Assembly: GCF_900114455.1 (NCBI RefSeq)
Contig: NZ_FOTC01000007.1
Location: 1-64,000 of the forward strand
Length of the DNA stretch: 64,000 bases
Source of the DNA: Halogranum rubrum
Lineage (GTDB): Archaea > Halobacteriota > Halobacteria > Halobacteriales > Haloferacaceae
Reading direction: 5' to 3'
Below are positions 1 through 8,805 of this stretch, piece after piece. The stretch's first letter is position 1, and each line of letters starts with the position of its first letter. The position numbers and the translations under genes were made by a program. A model generated the notes under the pieces. It worked only from the letters and a program-made list of their open reading frames with translations. It made no database searches and was not told the origin of the DNA.

Positions 1-164
1 CGATATGATTTCCCGAATTCGATGCGGAGTGCATGAAGCGCGAGCATCGCCCATTCGGCGAACCCGCCGCCCCCTGCGGGGGCGGCAGGTTCGTCAGGAT
101 TAGCGACAACTAGTTTAGCTTTCGCGACCGCATTACGGGTGAAGAGGCGGATCTCAGATACCAC
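1..164 (-). CDS. IS5-family transposase, N-terminal part (cut by window edge)
   Basis: Translating the minus strand from a GTG at 164 gives an open frame to the window edge (54 residues). It contains a Glu-Pro-Ala-Ala-Pro stretch, a run of four glycines followed by Phe-Ala-Glu-Trp, then a Leu-His-Ala-Leu-Arg-Ile-Glu helix ending Lys-Ser-Tyr-Arg. This is the N-terminal signature I recognise from haloarchaeal IS5-family (ISH1-like) transposases. The catalytic DDE domain would lie left of the window, so whether the gene is intact cannot be judged. The GTG start is the best in-frame choice, but an upstream start is not excluded. Confidence 0.75.
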   Translation of the reverse strand, partial: MVSEIRLFTRNAVAKAKLVVANPDEPAAPAGGGGFAEWAMLALHALRIEFGKSY

Positions 165-218
165 AGCAATCTGCCTCTTCGTATTCTACGGCAATAACGC
201 GGTTGTAGCCCTTCCGTC

Positions 219-237
219 TAGCGAAGCTACAGAGCCC
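219..237. repeat. Candidate terminal inverted repeat of the IS element
   Basis: About 55-75 bases upstream of the transposase start, the minus strand reads GGGCTCTGTAGCTTCGCTA. That is the distance and position expected for an IS5-family end. The partner repeat lies outside the window, so this rests on position only. Confidence 0.35.
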
Positions 238-301
238 TATATTCAGCACACAAAACCAGACAAAAATTTGGCATTCCCATCTCCCCGAAACCGTACTCCG
301 A

Positions 302-1084
302 CTACTCCCCGATGAGCCCTCGAATGTGCTCGACGTACTCTGCGAACTCGGCGTCAGTTCGCTCGCGGGGGCGAGCCAAATCCACGTCGACGACTTCGCG
401 GACACGTCCGGGGTCGGCGGCCATGACGACGACGCGGTCCGAGAGCGTCACCGCCTCCTCGACGTCGTGGGTGACGAACAGCACGGTCTTCTCCGTCTCC
501 GACCAGATGCTCAGTAGCTCCTCGTGGAGCATGTCGCGGGTCTGGGCGTCGACTGCGCCGAACGGTTCGTCCATCAAGAGAAGTTCCGGGTCGACGGCGA
601 GCGCCCGAGCGATGCCGACACGTTGTTTCATCCCGCCGGAGAGCTCCCGCGGGTAGGCGTCGGCGAACTCGTCGAGGCCGACGAGTTCCAGCATCTCGCT
701 GGTCCGTCGGCCACGCTCGGCTTTCTCGACGCCCTGCTCTTCGAGGCCGAAGGAGACGTTCTCCCGGACTGTGCGCCACGGGAAGAGGCCGTACTCCTGG
801 AAGACCATCCCTCGGTCCGTCCCGGGGCCTTCGACGGGCGTACCGTCGAGGCGAACGGCCCCGGTAGTCGGGTCTTCGAGACCGGCGATGAGTCGGAAGA
901 GCGTCGTCTTCCCACATCCCGAGGGGCCGACGATACAGACGAACTCGCCGTCGTCGACGCCGAAGTTCACGTCCTGCAGAGCCTGAACGGTCTGTCTGTC
1001 GGACTCGTAGCGCTTGCCGAGGCCGTCGACGTGGACTTTCTGGGCGTTCTGGGCGTTCTGGACGCCCTGTTCTTCCGTGCTCAT
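302..1084 (-). CDS. ABC transporter ATP-binding protein, nitrate/sulfonate/taurine type
   Basis: ATPase of a high-affinity importer. The ATG at 1084 gives 260 residues; longer readings only extend into the permease gene. Walker A GPSGCGKTT is at 53-61, the Q-loop Gln near 96, signature LSGGMKQR at 148-155, Walker B LLLMDEP at 168-174 and switch His at 206. The G-M-V-F-Q-E-Y-G-L-F-P-W segment is typical of the SsuB/TauB/NrtD branch. It overlaps the permease stop by ATGA, so the two are translationally coupled. The N-terminus carries a short Asn-Ala-Gln repeat. The substrate (nitrate, sulfonate, taurine or a pyrimidine precursor) cannot be read from the ATPase. Confidence 0.93.
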   Translation of the reverse strand: MSTEEQGVQNAQNAQKVHVDGLGKRYESDRQTVQALQDVNFGVDDGEFVCIVGPSGCGKTTLFRLIAGLEDPTTGAVRLDGTPVEGPGTDRGMVFQEYGLFPWRTVRENVSFGLEEQGVEKAERGRRTSEMLELVGLDEFADAYPRELSGGMKQRVGIARALAVDPELLLMDEPFGAVDAQTRDMLHEELLSIWSETEKTVLFVTHDVEEAVTLSDRVVVMAADPGRVREVVDVDLARPRERTDAEFAEYVEHIRGLIGE

Positions 1085-1962
1085 GCTCTCCACTCCAGGA
1101 CGTTCTGCTCGACGCGCCGGAACACGCCGTCGCTCACGAGGAACACCGCACTGATGACGAGCATGTAGGCGACCGAGACGTCCATCGAGAGGTTCTGTGC
1201 GGCGTTGATGATCTGAAAGCCGACGCCGGGCGCGCCGAACAGTTCGGCGGCGACGACGATCATCCAACACTGACCGATGCTCGTTCGGATGCCCGTCATA
1301 ATCGAGGGCGACGCGGCCGGGAGGACGACCTTCCGAATCATCGTCAGGTCGTCGTCGACGCCGAGGCTGGCGGCGACTTCCTTCAGGTCCGTCGGGACGC
1401 CTTCGACGCCCGAGTAGGCGTTGTAGAAGTTGATCCAGAACGCGCCGATGCCGACGATGAACGCCGCGCCGTTGTGGTTGACGCCGAGCCAGATGATGGC
1501 GAAGGCGATCCACGCCAGCGGCGGAATCGGTCGCAGGACGCGCGTGACTGGTGTCAGCGCCGCGTCGAGCGACCCACTCCACCCCATCGCGACGCCCGAA
1601 GCGATACCGAGAACGCTCCCAATGAGGAGACCCGGGATGTAGTGATAGAGGCTCTCGACGAGTTTGACCGGGAGCCTCGTCGCTGGAATCTCCGTCCCGA
1701 GGACGGGGAGCACGAACGTCACCGGCGCGGTGAGTTCCGTTAGGAACGCTTGGGCGACGGCGAGCGGCGTCGGCAGGAGAATCCCACCGACCGCGAGCGC
1801 CCCGAGGTGCCAGACGAGGAGGAAGGCGACGGTGCCGAGGAGACCGAGGCCGACGTTGCGGAGGCCGGACTCGTCACCGAACAGGCGAGAGCGAAGCGAC
1901 TCCTCGTCGCCCGCACCGACACTCACACCCGCGACACCGACGGTTCCACTCTCCTTGCTCAT
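1081..1962 (-). CDS. ABC transporter permease, SsuC/TauC/NrtB type
   Basis: Membrane channel of the importer encoded with the flanking genes. The protein has 293 residues, with a hydrophilic N-terminus of about 30 residues and then roughly six hydrophobic helices. The EAA-type cytoplasmic loop, which contacts the ATPase, is recognisable around 190-215 (Lys-Glu-Val-Ala-Ala-Ser-Leu-Gly). It overlaps the binding-protein gene upstream and the ATPase gene downstream by ATGA on each side. The family imports nitrate, aliphatic sulfonates or taurine; the exact substrate is not resolved. Confidence 0.9.
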   Translation of the reverse strand: MSKESGTVGVAGVSVGAGDEESLRSRLFGDESGLRNVGLGLLGTVAFLLVWHLGALAVGGILLPTPLAVAQAFLTELTAPVTFVLPVLGTEIPATRLPVKLVESLYHYIPGLLIGSVLGIASGVAMGWSGSLDAALTPVTRVLRPIPPLAWIAFAIIWLGVNHNGAAFIVGIGAFWINFYNAYSGVEGVPTDLKEVAASLGVDDDLTMIRKVVLPAASPSIMTGIRTSIGQCWMIVVAAELFGAPGVGFQIINAAQNLSMDVSVAYMLVISAVFLVSDGVFRRVEQNVLEWRA

Positions 1963-3029
1963 AGTGAGTCGTAGACGCCGTAGTCGAACATCTCGTCGAC
2001 GGTCAACTGTTTCTCTATCTTGCCAGCGCGCTCGGCGTACTCGCTGAAGATCTTCGCCCCATCTTCGATCTCGTGGGGGTCGGTGATGAACGCCGACGCG
2101 CGCGACTCCATCGCCTTTTTCGCCGTCTCGACGGGGAGCGCCTCCTCGCCGATGACCGTCGAGGCGTGCTGTGCCGCTTTGTCGGGACTGTTCAGCGCGA
2201 AGTCCGTCGCCTTCTGGTGCTGCTCGACGAACGCCTTCGCGACGTCGGGGTTGTCCTCGCGGAGTCGGTCGTGCATCAGCGTGACCGCCGCCGGTTGGCC
2301 GGGCATGAAGTCACCCGCCCACGCGATTGGCTGGAACGGGGCGTCCCGCGACTCGATGACCGTCGGCACGGGTTCCATGATGCTCGTCCCGTCTATCTTG
2401 CCCGAGAGGAGCGCCTGTCGAACCGGGCCTGCGCCGCCGAGCGCCGTGATCTCGACGTCGTTCTCGGGGTCGACACCGACCGTGTCTTGGAGCCAGTAGC
2501 GGAGCAGGATGTCCGGTACCGACCCCGGCGGGAACGTCCCGAACTTGAACTTCCGGCCCTTCTCCTCTTCGAACTTCGTGAACGCCTCCTTACCGTACTC
2601 GTCCCACATCCCGGCGAACTCGTCGGTGGCGAGAATCTCCATCGCGTCTCGGATGTTCGCGGCGGTAATCTTCGAGGGGATGCCTTTGTCCATGACGATC
2701 ATCGCCGGGACGATACCGAACATCATCACGTCGAAGTTCCCCTTCGCAGACGCCTGCACGATGCTCGGGCCGTCGGAGAAGAGTTTACCCGAGACGTCGA
2801 CGGAGAGTTCGTCGAAGTACCCCTCTTCCTGCATGACGAAGTACTGCATATCCGGATAGATGGGCATGTAAGCGACGTTGAGTTCGTCGAGGCCGCCCCC
2901 GCCGCTTCCACCACTGCCACCGCCGACCGCTCCGGTACAACCAGCGAAGCTAGCCAGTCCTGCTGCACCCGCCGCCTGCAAGAACCGTCGTCGTGAGCGC
3001 GATGCGCCGCTACTGCGTGAGTCAGTCAT
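1959..3029 (-). CDS. ABC transporter substrate-binding lipoprotein, NitT/TauT/SsuA family
   Basis: Extracytoplasmic solute receptor and first gene of the three-gene importer operon. The N-terminus has a Tat motif (SRRRFLQ, about 12-18), a hydrophobic stretch and a lipobox ending in Cys31, then a Gly/Ser-rich linker, as usual for haloarchaeal lipoproteins. The mature part starts with a strand LDELNVAYMPIYPD and has the two-lobed layout of NMT1/SsuA proteins (about 325 residues). An AT-rich element (GATTAAGT on the minus strand) about 25 bases before the ATG fits a leaderless promoter. The ligand is unknown. Confidence 0.9.
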   Translation of the reverse strand: MTDSRSSGASRSRRRFLQAAGAAGLASFAGCTGAVGGGSGGSGGGGLDELNVAYMPIYPDMQYFVMQEEGYFDELSVDVSGKLFSDGPSIVQASAKGNFDVMMFGIVPAMIVMDKGIPSKITAANIRDAMEILATDEFAGMWDEYGKEAFTKFEEEKGRKFKFGTFPPGSVPDILLRYWLQDTVGVDPENDVEITALGGAGPVRQALLSGKIDGTSIMEPVPTVIESRDAPFQPIAWAGDFMPGQPAAVTLMHDRLREDNPDVAKAFVEQHQKATDFALNSPDKAAQHASTVIGEEALPVETAKKAMESRASAFITDPHEIEDGAKIFSEYAERAGKIEKQLTVDEMFDYGVYDSL

Positions 3030-3293
3030 TAGTCCGTGTTAGCGGTGAGTACTTAATCCGCACTCGTCTGCGGTAACTGTCATGGCAAAGCTGTCGTCCC
3101 GGGAAACGGCGGAATACGACGGTATCAGCCCGTCAATCCCACAGAATCCAGTGTTCGGCTGGTCTCGTTCGTCATAGCTATCGGCAATAGTTTCCCCATA
3201 TTGGGGTGGATAGAGTACTCCGTTTGAGAGGTTCGCGGTGAAGAGACCCCGTAGGTGGCAAGAACTATCTCGGCGGAGGACGCGGGGTAGCGT

Positions 3294-4415
3294 ATGACGA
3301 CGTTCTCCAACCGCGTCGAGCAGATTTCTATCAGCGGCATCCGCGAAGTGTTCGAGGCAGCGGGCGACGACGCCATCAATCTCGGACTCGGGCAACCGGA
3401 CTTCCCAGCACCCGACCACGCCCACCAAGCCGCCGTCGACGCTATCCAAGCCGGGAAAGCAGACGCCTACACGGAGAACAAGGGGATGTACGAACTACGC
3501 GAGGCTATCTCGGCGCGCTACAGCCAGGACCTCGACGTCGACGTCGACCCGGACGACGTCATCACCACCGCCGGCGGGAGCGAAGCGCTCCACCTCGCGA
3601 TGGAGGCCCACGTCGAAGAGGGGGAGGAGGTCATCTTTCCCGACCCCGGCTTCGTCGCCTACGACGCGCTGACCAAACTCGCCGGCGGGAAACCGGTTCC
3701 CGTCCCGCTGCGTGACGACCTGACCATCGACCCCGAGGCAATCGAGGAGGCAATCACCGAAGACACGGCGGCGTTCGTCGTCAACAGCCCCGGGAATCCG
3801 ACGGGTGCGGTGTCCACGGAGGAAGACGTTCGAGAGTTCGCCCGCATCGCCGACGAACACGACGTGCTCTGTATCTCCGACGAGGTCTACCAGTACTTCG
3901 TCTTCGACGGCGAGCACTACTCACCCATTCAGTTCGCCGAATCGGACAACGTCGTCGTCGTCAACGGCTGTTCGAAGGCCTACTCGATGACTGGCTGGCG
4001 ACTCGGCTGGATTACCGGGTCGAGTCGCCGCATCGAGCGTATGATTCGCGTCCACCAGTACATCCAGGCGTGTACCTCCGCACCGGCGCAGTTCGCCGCC
4101 GAAGCGGCCCTCTCTGGGTCCCAAGACGTCGTACAAGAGATGAGCGACACGTTCGAAGAACGTCGTGACCTCGTCGTGAACGGTCTCGAAGAGATGGGAC
4201 TCGACGTGCCGACGCCGAAGGGTGCGTTCTACGTGATGCCCGAGGTACCCGAGGGGTGGGTCGACGAGTGTATCTCTCGCGGCCTCATCGTCGTCCCCGG
4301 CGAAGCGTTCGGCGAACAGGGTGAGGGCTACGCGCGACTCTCCTACGCGACGAGCACGGAAGAGTTGGAAGAGGCGCTAGAGATTATGCGCGAAGCGACG
4401 GAAGCGGTGCAGTAA
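3294..4415 (+). CDS. Class I/II PLP-dependent aminotransferase
   Basis: Cytoplasmic fold-type I aminotransferase of 373 residues, normal for the AspC/AlaT-like archaeal group. Residues visible: N-terminal LGLGQPDFPAP, the Asn of SPGNPTG (165-171), Asp196 in ISDEVY, Schiff-base Lys228 in GCSKAYSMTGWRLGW with phosphate-binding Arg236, and a C-terminal Arg in YARLSYA for the substrate carboxylate. It stands alone, divergent from the ABC operon. The amino-acid specificity (aspartate, alanine or aromatic) cannot be told. Confidence 0.92.
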   Translation: MTTFSNRVEQISISGIREVFEAAGDDAINLGLGQPDFPAPDHAHQAAVDAIQAGKADAYTENKGMYELREAISARYSQDLDVDVDPDDVITTAGGSEALHLAMEAHVEEGEEVIFPDPGFVAYDALTKLAGGKPVPVPLRDDLTIDPEAIEEAITEDTAAFVVNSPGNPTGAVSTEEDVREFARIADEHDVLCISDEVYQYFVFDGEHYSPIQFAESDNVVVVNGCSKAYSMTGWRLGWITGSSRRIERMIRVHQYIQACTSAPAQFAAEAALSGSQDVVQEMSDTFEERRDLVVNGLEEMGLDVPTPKGAFYVMPEVPEGWVDECISRGLIVVPGEAFGEQGEGYARLSYATSTEELEEALEIMREATEAVQ

Positions 4416-4471
4416 GTCGGACTATCCTGTCGTTGCGAAGTCACTTTGTACACGCCGTCTGACAGCCAGCT

Positions 4472-4777
4472 ATGGCCCTCCCGTCACTGATAGACGCAGT
4501 CGAGATGTTCGTGTTCGTCGCGTGGGGTGGAATCCTCGGCGTGACCGTCGTTCGGTATCGGCGTAAAGCGATACGGCGAACGAAAGCGTACGGTCTGGGA
4601 GCGGTGTCGGTTCTGTGGCTCGCGTACAGCCTGTTTCAGCTTTCCGAGCAGGTAGCCGGAGTCACCGCGCCAGCAGTACAACTGGTTGGGTTAGTCGTCT
4701 TTCTCGCCGGCCTCGCTATCGGTGTTCTTTGGTGGCAAATCCGAAGCGCCGAGTCGACCACGGCGGCTTCTAACTGA
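4472..4777 (+). CDS. Small membrane protein, unknown function
   Basis: 101 residues with about three hydrophobic segments (8-27, 40-58 and 68-90) and a basic loop (RYRRKAIRRTK) after the first, which should face the cytoplasm. No family recognised. It follows the aminotransferase by 56 bases on the same strand. Composition and start (ATG 4472) look like a genuine haloarchaeal gene. Confidence 0.6.
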   Translation: MALPSLIDAVEMFVFVAWGGILGVTVVRYRRKAIRRTKAYGLGAVSVLWLAYSLFQLSEQVAGVTAPAVQLVGLVVFLAGLAIGVLWWQIRSAESTTAASN

Positions 4778-4834
4778 CGTTAAAAAGGATCACACCTCGT
4801 TTCCGCTGAAATATCCCGATTGTTCAGGTTTCGT

Positions 4835-5632
4835 TCAGGCTGCCGTCCGGTTGGCGAGTGCCCTGTCAGACCACGACGGTCGCTCGACCGTCTGGACGCT
4901 CGTCTCCGTGAGTTTGTAGCGGAGGTCCACCGTCTGGGTGCCCTGCTGGCTCTCGACGACGGCGTGTTGCGTCGCCTCGTGGATGCGGCCCGACGACCCG
5001 ACGACGAGCGTCGCGTTGTAGGACGTCACACCCTCCAGTGTCGCGTTCGGTTCCGTCGCGGTCAGCGTGACGAGTGTCTCGCTGCCCGAGCGGTCGACGC
5101 CGGTGACGGAGAAGTTGCTGGCGCTGATGACCTGTTCGAGGTACTGTTCGTCGGGTGCGTACAGTTGGTTCTGGCCCGGAATCTGGTCGAGGGCGACGTA
5201 CTGGGTGCTCCCGCCCGACGAGATGCGTGCGAGGGTCGTCGAGTCGTTCCACCAGTAGGCGACGCCCTGCGACTGGTTCCCCATCGCGCTAGAGATGTTC
5301 GTCCGGGCGGTGACGAACGCGGGGCGACCACCTGCCTCTGCACGAGAGGTCTGTGAGAGACTCGTCTCGTAGGCCGTCGAACTCTCGTTTCCGGACCCGG
5401 TGGCGACCGTTCCACCGAGGGTGATACGGTAGGCGTAGCCCGATTCGTTGAGCGCGTCGGTGTGGGCGGCGACGAGCGCCGAGGCGTTCTCGACACCGGA
5501 CTGCGAGACGCCGGGCGGGAGTTCTTCGTCGGTCGGTTCGTTCGGACTGGTCAACTGGTTCGTACCCGCACAGCCTGCCAGCGTGAGGAGGACTGCCAAG
5601 AGCACGGGGAGGACCGCCTGTCTACGTTGCAT
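4835..5632 (-). CDS. Secreted lipoprotein, unknown function
   Basis: The ATG at 5632 gives 265 residues starting MQRRQAV; a longer reading adds 20 residues that spoil the signal peptide. A Sec-like signal (LPVLLAVLLTLAGC) ends in a lipobox Cys. The mature part is Asn/Ser/Thr-rich with several N-x-S/T sites and alternating strands (for example VDRSGSETLVTLTATEPN), reminiscent of haloarchaeal lipoproteins related to outer-membrane lipoprotein-sorting (LolA-like) folds. That resemblance is an impression only. Confidence 0.7.
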   Translation of the reverse strand: MQRRQAVLPVLLAVLLTLAGCAGTNQLTSPNEPTDEELPPGVSQSGVENASALVAAHTDALNESGYAYRITLGGTVATGSGNESSTAYETSLSQTSRAEAGGRPAFVTARTNISSAMGNQSQGVAYWWNDSTTLARISSGGSTQYVALDQIPGQNQLYAPDEQYLEQVISASNFSVTGVDRSGSETLVTLTATEPNATLEGVTSYNATLVVGSSGRIHEATQHAVVESQQGTQTVDLRYKLTETSVQTVERPSWSDRALANRTAA

Positions 5633-5725
5633 TCGTCGAGACTTTCCGCTCCTCGGATAAGTGTCTTCGGAGCGGTCGACGAGGATGGTCACTCGTCGCC
5701 AGTGGATGACTGACAGCGGGAGGTG

Positions 5726-5932
5726 CTAGTCCGCAATCGACGGTTCTGGGTCGCGTTCGATGTCCTCGTTGAGGAGCGCGATGAGGTTCGTGTACGGGAT
5801 GAACGCGAGGAACTCGTCGTCTTCGTCGTAGAGGTCGACGCCGTAGTCGGTGTGTTCGTAGCGGTCACACTGGATGTCGCCGTCGGGGAAATGTGCGCGG
5901 AACATACCTCCTGTGTGGACCGCCAGTTGCAT
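5726..5932 (-). CDS. Small conserved-looking haloarchaeal protein
   Basis: 68 residues from an ATG at 5932 (a TTG directly before it is less likely). Acidic, with a central YDEDDEFLAFIPYTNLIALL segment that looks like a folded strand-helix unit and a charged tail. No domain recognised. It sits between a lipoprotein gene and the YchF-type GTPase, all on the minus strand. Confidence 0.55.
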   Translation of the reverse strand: MQLAVHTGGMFRAHFPDGDIQCDRYEHTDYGVDLYDEDDEFLAFIPYTNLIALLNEDIERDPEPSIAD

Positions 5933-5975
5933 CAATGTGTGCCCGGGGGAGTGTGAAGTGGTTCAGTCGCCTCGG

Positions 5976-7157
5976 TCACTTCGCCGTACTCACGATTTTG
6001 ACCACGTCACCCTCCTCCAGCACGTAATCGTCGGAGATACGCCGACTGGACTTGGCGTTGACCGCGTGCAGGTAGCCCTCGCCGATGTCCGAGTGAACGG
6101 CAAAGGCGAGGTCCTTCGGCGTCGACCCCTGTGGGAGCAAGAACGCGTCTGGAAGGACGTTTCCCGTGCCGTCGGTCCACTTCGACTCGTTCTGGACGGG
6201 GAAGGCGGTGAGGTGGTCCAGTAGGTCGTAGACGGCGGTATCGAGCGCTTCTTGGACGCCCGTCCCACCGTACTCGGCCATCACGTCCCGAATCTGTTCG
6301 AGGCCCTTCTCTTGAGCACCGCTGAGGTCGCCGAGAATCTCGAAATCCGGGTCGCCGGGGTCGTAGTCGACGACGCCCGCCTCGACGCCCTTGCGAAGCG
6401 CGAGTTCGCCGTCGGCCGTCGTCGGGATGACCGGTTTCCCCGTCTCACGGAGGCGCTCGATGTTCTCCTCGGGCGCGATGTCGGCCTTGTTGGCGACGAG
6501 GATGATGGGCTTGGTCCGAGCGCGGATGTCGCGGGCCAGTGTCTCTCTGTCCTCGTCGGTCCACGACAGCGGACTCTCGGGGTAGTCGAGGTCACGGAGA
6601 CTGGCGGCGACTTCGGCCTCCGTCGCACCGAACCCGGTGAGCAGTTCGGTCAACGTGTCGTCCATGTCGAAGTCGGGCGAGCGAGACTTGCGCTCGACGG
6701 ACTCCCAGTTGCGGTCGATGATGCCCGCCAGCCACTGGTCCATCTCCTCCTCGATGAAGTCGACTTCCTCGACTGGGTCGTAGGTGCCGACTTCGACCGG
6801 TTCGCCCTCTTCGTTCGTCCCGCCGGAGGCGTCGACGACGTTGATGATGACGTCGGCGTTCGTCAACGCGTCGAGGAACTGGTTGCCCAGGCCACGCCCC
6901 TCGTGTGCGCCGGGGACGAGTCCGGCGACGTCGAGCAATTCGACGGGGACGTACCGTTTCCCGTCGTGGCAGTGCTCGTTGCCGCAGCGTTCCTCCTGTT
7001 CGAGACAGGGACAGTCGGTACGAACGTGGGTGACGCCGCGGTTCGGGTCGATAGTCGTGAAGGGGTAGTTCCCGACGTCGACGTCGGCCATCGTCGCGGC
7101 CTTGTAGAACGTCGACTTGCCCGCGTTCGGTTTGCCCGCGAGCGCGATAGACAACAT
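5976..7157 (-). CDS. Redox-regulated ATPase/GTPase of the YchF/Obg family
   Basis: P-loop NTPase associated with ribosomes. The ATG at 7157 gives 393 residues and puts G1 (AGKPNAGKS) at 7-15; the 39-residue upstream extension is rejected. G3 is DVAGLVPGAHEGRGLG (76-91) and G4 is NKAD. A C-terminal TGS domain reads DAFLLPQGSTPKDLAFAVHSD and ends in GDVVKIVS. Cysteines at 49, 51, 58 and 63 form a cluster inside the switch region, known in the archaeal branch and likely metal- or redox-sensitive. No obvious operon partner. Confidence 0.92.
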   Translation of the reverse strand: MLSIALAGKPNAGKSTFYKAATMADVDVGNYPFTTIDPNRGVTHVRTDCPCLEQEERCGNEHCHDGKRYVPVELLDVAGLVPGAHEGRGLGNQFLDALTNADVIINVVDASGGTNEEGEPVEVGTYDPVEEVDFIEEEMDQWLAGIIDRNWESVERKSRSPDFDMDDTLTELLTGFGATEAEVAASLRDLDYPESPLSWTDEDRETLARDIRARTKPIILVANKADIAPEENIERLRETGKPVIPTTADGELALRKGVEAGVVDYDPGDPDFEILGDLSGAQEKGLEQIRDVMAEYGGTGVQEALDTAVYDLLDHLTAFPVQNESKWTDGTGNVLPDAFLLPQGSTPKDLAFAVHSDIGEGYLHAVNAKSSRRISDDYVLEEGDVVKIVSTAK

Positions 7158-7361
7158 AGCCCTCACTTTACCCGTCCGGGAAAACTGCCTTTCGGTCCCG
7201 CCGGCCCTCGGAGCGCACGAGAGGGAGCGTCTGTTTGGCGCGGTGTCACGTCTTCGAGGACGACCACGGGACAACTTAACTCAGCCACTCCTGAGCACAT
7301 CTATTGGATTTACTGCAATATACCCCCAGACTTATTCCATTGAATCCATTCTACTCGAGTG

Positions 7362-7571
7362 ATGAGTCAGAACAGAGATCACGAACGTAGCCCGTTCGAG
7401 AAGTTGAAGCATCACTACGAAGAGACCGACCTAGAGTGCCACGAGTGCGGGTACGACGATACGGAAGGTGAGTGGCAGACGCAGACGACCGGAGATACCG
7501 TCGAGTACCGTCACGTCTGCCCGAGTTGCGGCGCGATTCAGCGAAGAACTCTCTCAGTTGGAGAAGAGTAG
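7362..7571 (+). CDS. HVO_0649-family-like zinc finger protein
   Basis: 69 residues from ATG 7362 (a GTG codon precedes it). Two zinc knuckles, C-H-E-C-G near 27-31 and C-P-S-C-G near 53-57, are separated by the Trp-rich GEWQTQTTGDTVEYRH strand pair. This is the layout of the small haloarchaeal zinc-finger family typified by HVO_0649. The role is unknown; such proteins are candidate RNA- or protein-binding modules. Confidence 0.75.
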   Translation: MSQNRDHERSPFEKLKHHYEETDLECHECGYDDTEGEWQTQTTGDTVEYRHVCPSCGAIQRRTLSVGEE

Positions 7572-7908
7572 ACGCTCACTCACCGAAGTACGAACAGTTC
7601 GTACGACCCGAACAGCGGTTCAGCGGGTCGAGAGCGGCGAGTCCCGTACGGACGAACAGACTCTCGCGAAAGAAGAGCAGCCACGACTCGGATAACTCCG
7701 GGTACATCTCGTTTGCGTCGAAGGTAGCCGCCCATGAGAGGAACATTCAACGCGGTCTCTCCGTCGGTCTTCCAGACCGAGTCGTTCAGCGACCCAACAG
7801 ACATAGCGTCCTTGGCCCGACTCCGGACTGCTCTCACAGCGTCACTGTTCGGTACTTCTCTCGGAGATATTCCGAACGTATTCGTCGCTGGCTCTTCAAC
7901 CCTGTTGC
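7572..7908. other. Gene-free stretch with a 17-base palindrome
   Basis: No convincing frame. The only structure seen is a perfect dyad GTACGAAC-A-GTTCGTAC at 7588-7604, just after the zinc-finger gene. Its one-base centre argues for a protein-binding site rather than a hairpin terminator. Shadow frames continue into the regulator gene and lack family similarity. Confidence 0.4.
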
Positions 7909-8661
7909 ATGACGTACCGGTTGGACGAAATCGACAAACGCATTCTCTATCATCTCGCTCGGGATGCACGAAGAACGACGGCCAGAGAGATCGCCGCAGA
8001 GGTCGACGTTTCGCCTGGTACCATCGGAAATCGAATCGAGAAACTGGAGGACCAGAAGATAATCGAGGGGTACCACGCCACAGTGAATTACGAGAAGGCG
8101 GCGAACTTACTCACGCATCTCTACATCTGCAACGCGCCGAGTTCCGAAAGAGAGCGTCTCGCGAGAGAGGCGCTCGAAGTGCCAGGCGTGATAAACGTCC
8201 GGCGGGCGATGACCGGCCGGGAGAACCTCCACGTGATGGCCGTCGGAAAAGACACGAAAGACATCGGTCGACTCAGCCAAGCGCTCACAGAACTCGGTTT
8301 GAAAGTCGAAAAGGAGGGCCTTCTCGAAGAGGAGTACTTCCATCCGTACCATCCGTACGGTCCAGATAGTGACCCCGGCCAGGCGGGGAAGAGCTTCATG
8401 AGTCTCGCAGGAGATGCCGAACTCACGGAACTCCGTCTTCTAGAAGAGGCACCTGTCGTGGGCGTCACCATCGCCGAGGCCGCGACTGATGGTATCTTGT
8501 CCGACGACGTACTCGTCGTCGCGATCGAACGAGGCGATTCGATGGTGACACCGAAAGGTGATGCCGAGTTCCAGCGCGGAGACATCGTCACCCTCCTGTT
8601 CCGAAATGGCATCAAAGATGGCGTCGTGAAGGCCTTCGGCGGCGACGTTGTCCATCGATAG
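7909..8661 (+). CDS. Lrp/AsnC-type regulator with TrkA-C (RCK_C) domain
   Basis: 250 residues. Residues 5-60 are an Lrp-type helix-turn-helix (LDEIDKRILYHLARDARRTT, then SPGTIGNRIEKLE). Residues 65-135 are a degenerate effector/oligomerisation region. Residues 175-250 match a TrkA C-terminal domain (VGVTIAEAA, GDSMVTPKGDAEFQRGDIV). In other haloarchaea this architecture is found beside cation or amino-acid transporters and probably senses a ligand or ions, but no transporter is adjacent here. ATG 7909 is the natural start. Confidence 0.88.
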   Translation: MTYRLDEIDKRILYHLARDARRTTAREIAAEVDVSPGTIGNRIEKLEDQKIIEGYHATVNYEKAANLLTHLYICNAPSSERERLAREALEVPGVINVRRAMTGRENLHVMAVGKDTKDIGRLSQALTELGLKVEKEGLLEEEYFHPYHPYGPDSDPGQAGKSFMSLAGDAELTELRLLEEAPVVGVTIAEAATDGILSDDVLVVAIERGDSMVTPKGDAEFQRGDIVTLLFRNGIKDGVVKAFGGDVVHR

Positions 8662-8805
8662 GTACTGTCTGACTCTCCTACAGCCGTCGTCTATCCAGAT
8701 TGGTGTTCGTGCAGTTCCCAGCGTCGCGAGTCCAACCGATACAGCGACAACTCGAGTCGGTCTGGACACTTACGGTCGAACGTTCGGAGGCGTTGCTGAC
8801 GTCTC

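Noticed and set aside
59-93. Near-perfect 16-bp hairpin with a three-base loop, terminator-like
   Set aside because: It lies inside the transposase frame, where it encodes the Pro/Ala and Gly-rich stretch of the N-terminus; the symmetry comes from Pro and Gly codons.
154-405. 83-codon minus-strand frame at the left end
   Set aside because: It overlaps the transposase start and the ABC ATPase end in other frames and has no family similarity.
7734-8369. 211-codon frame overlapping the Lrp-type gene start
   Set aside because: Runs into the regulator gene in another frame and becomes Arg-rich.
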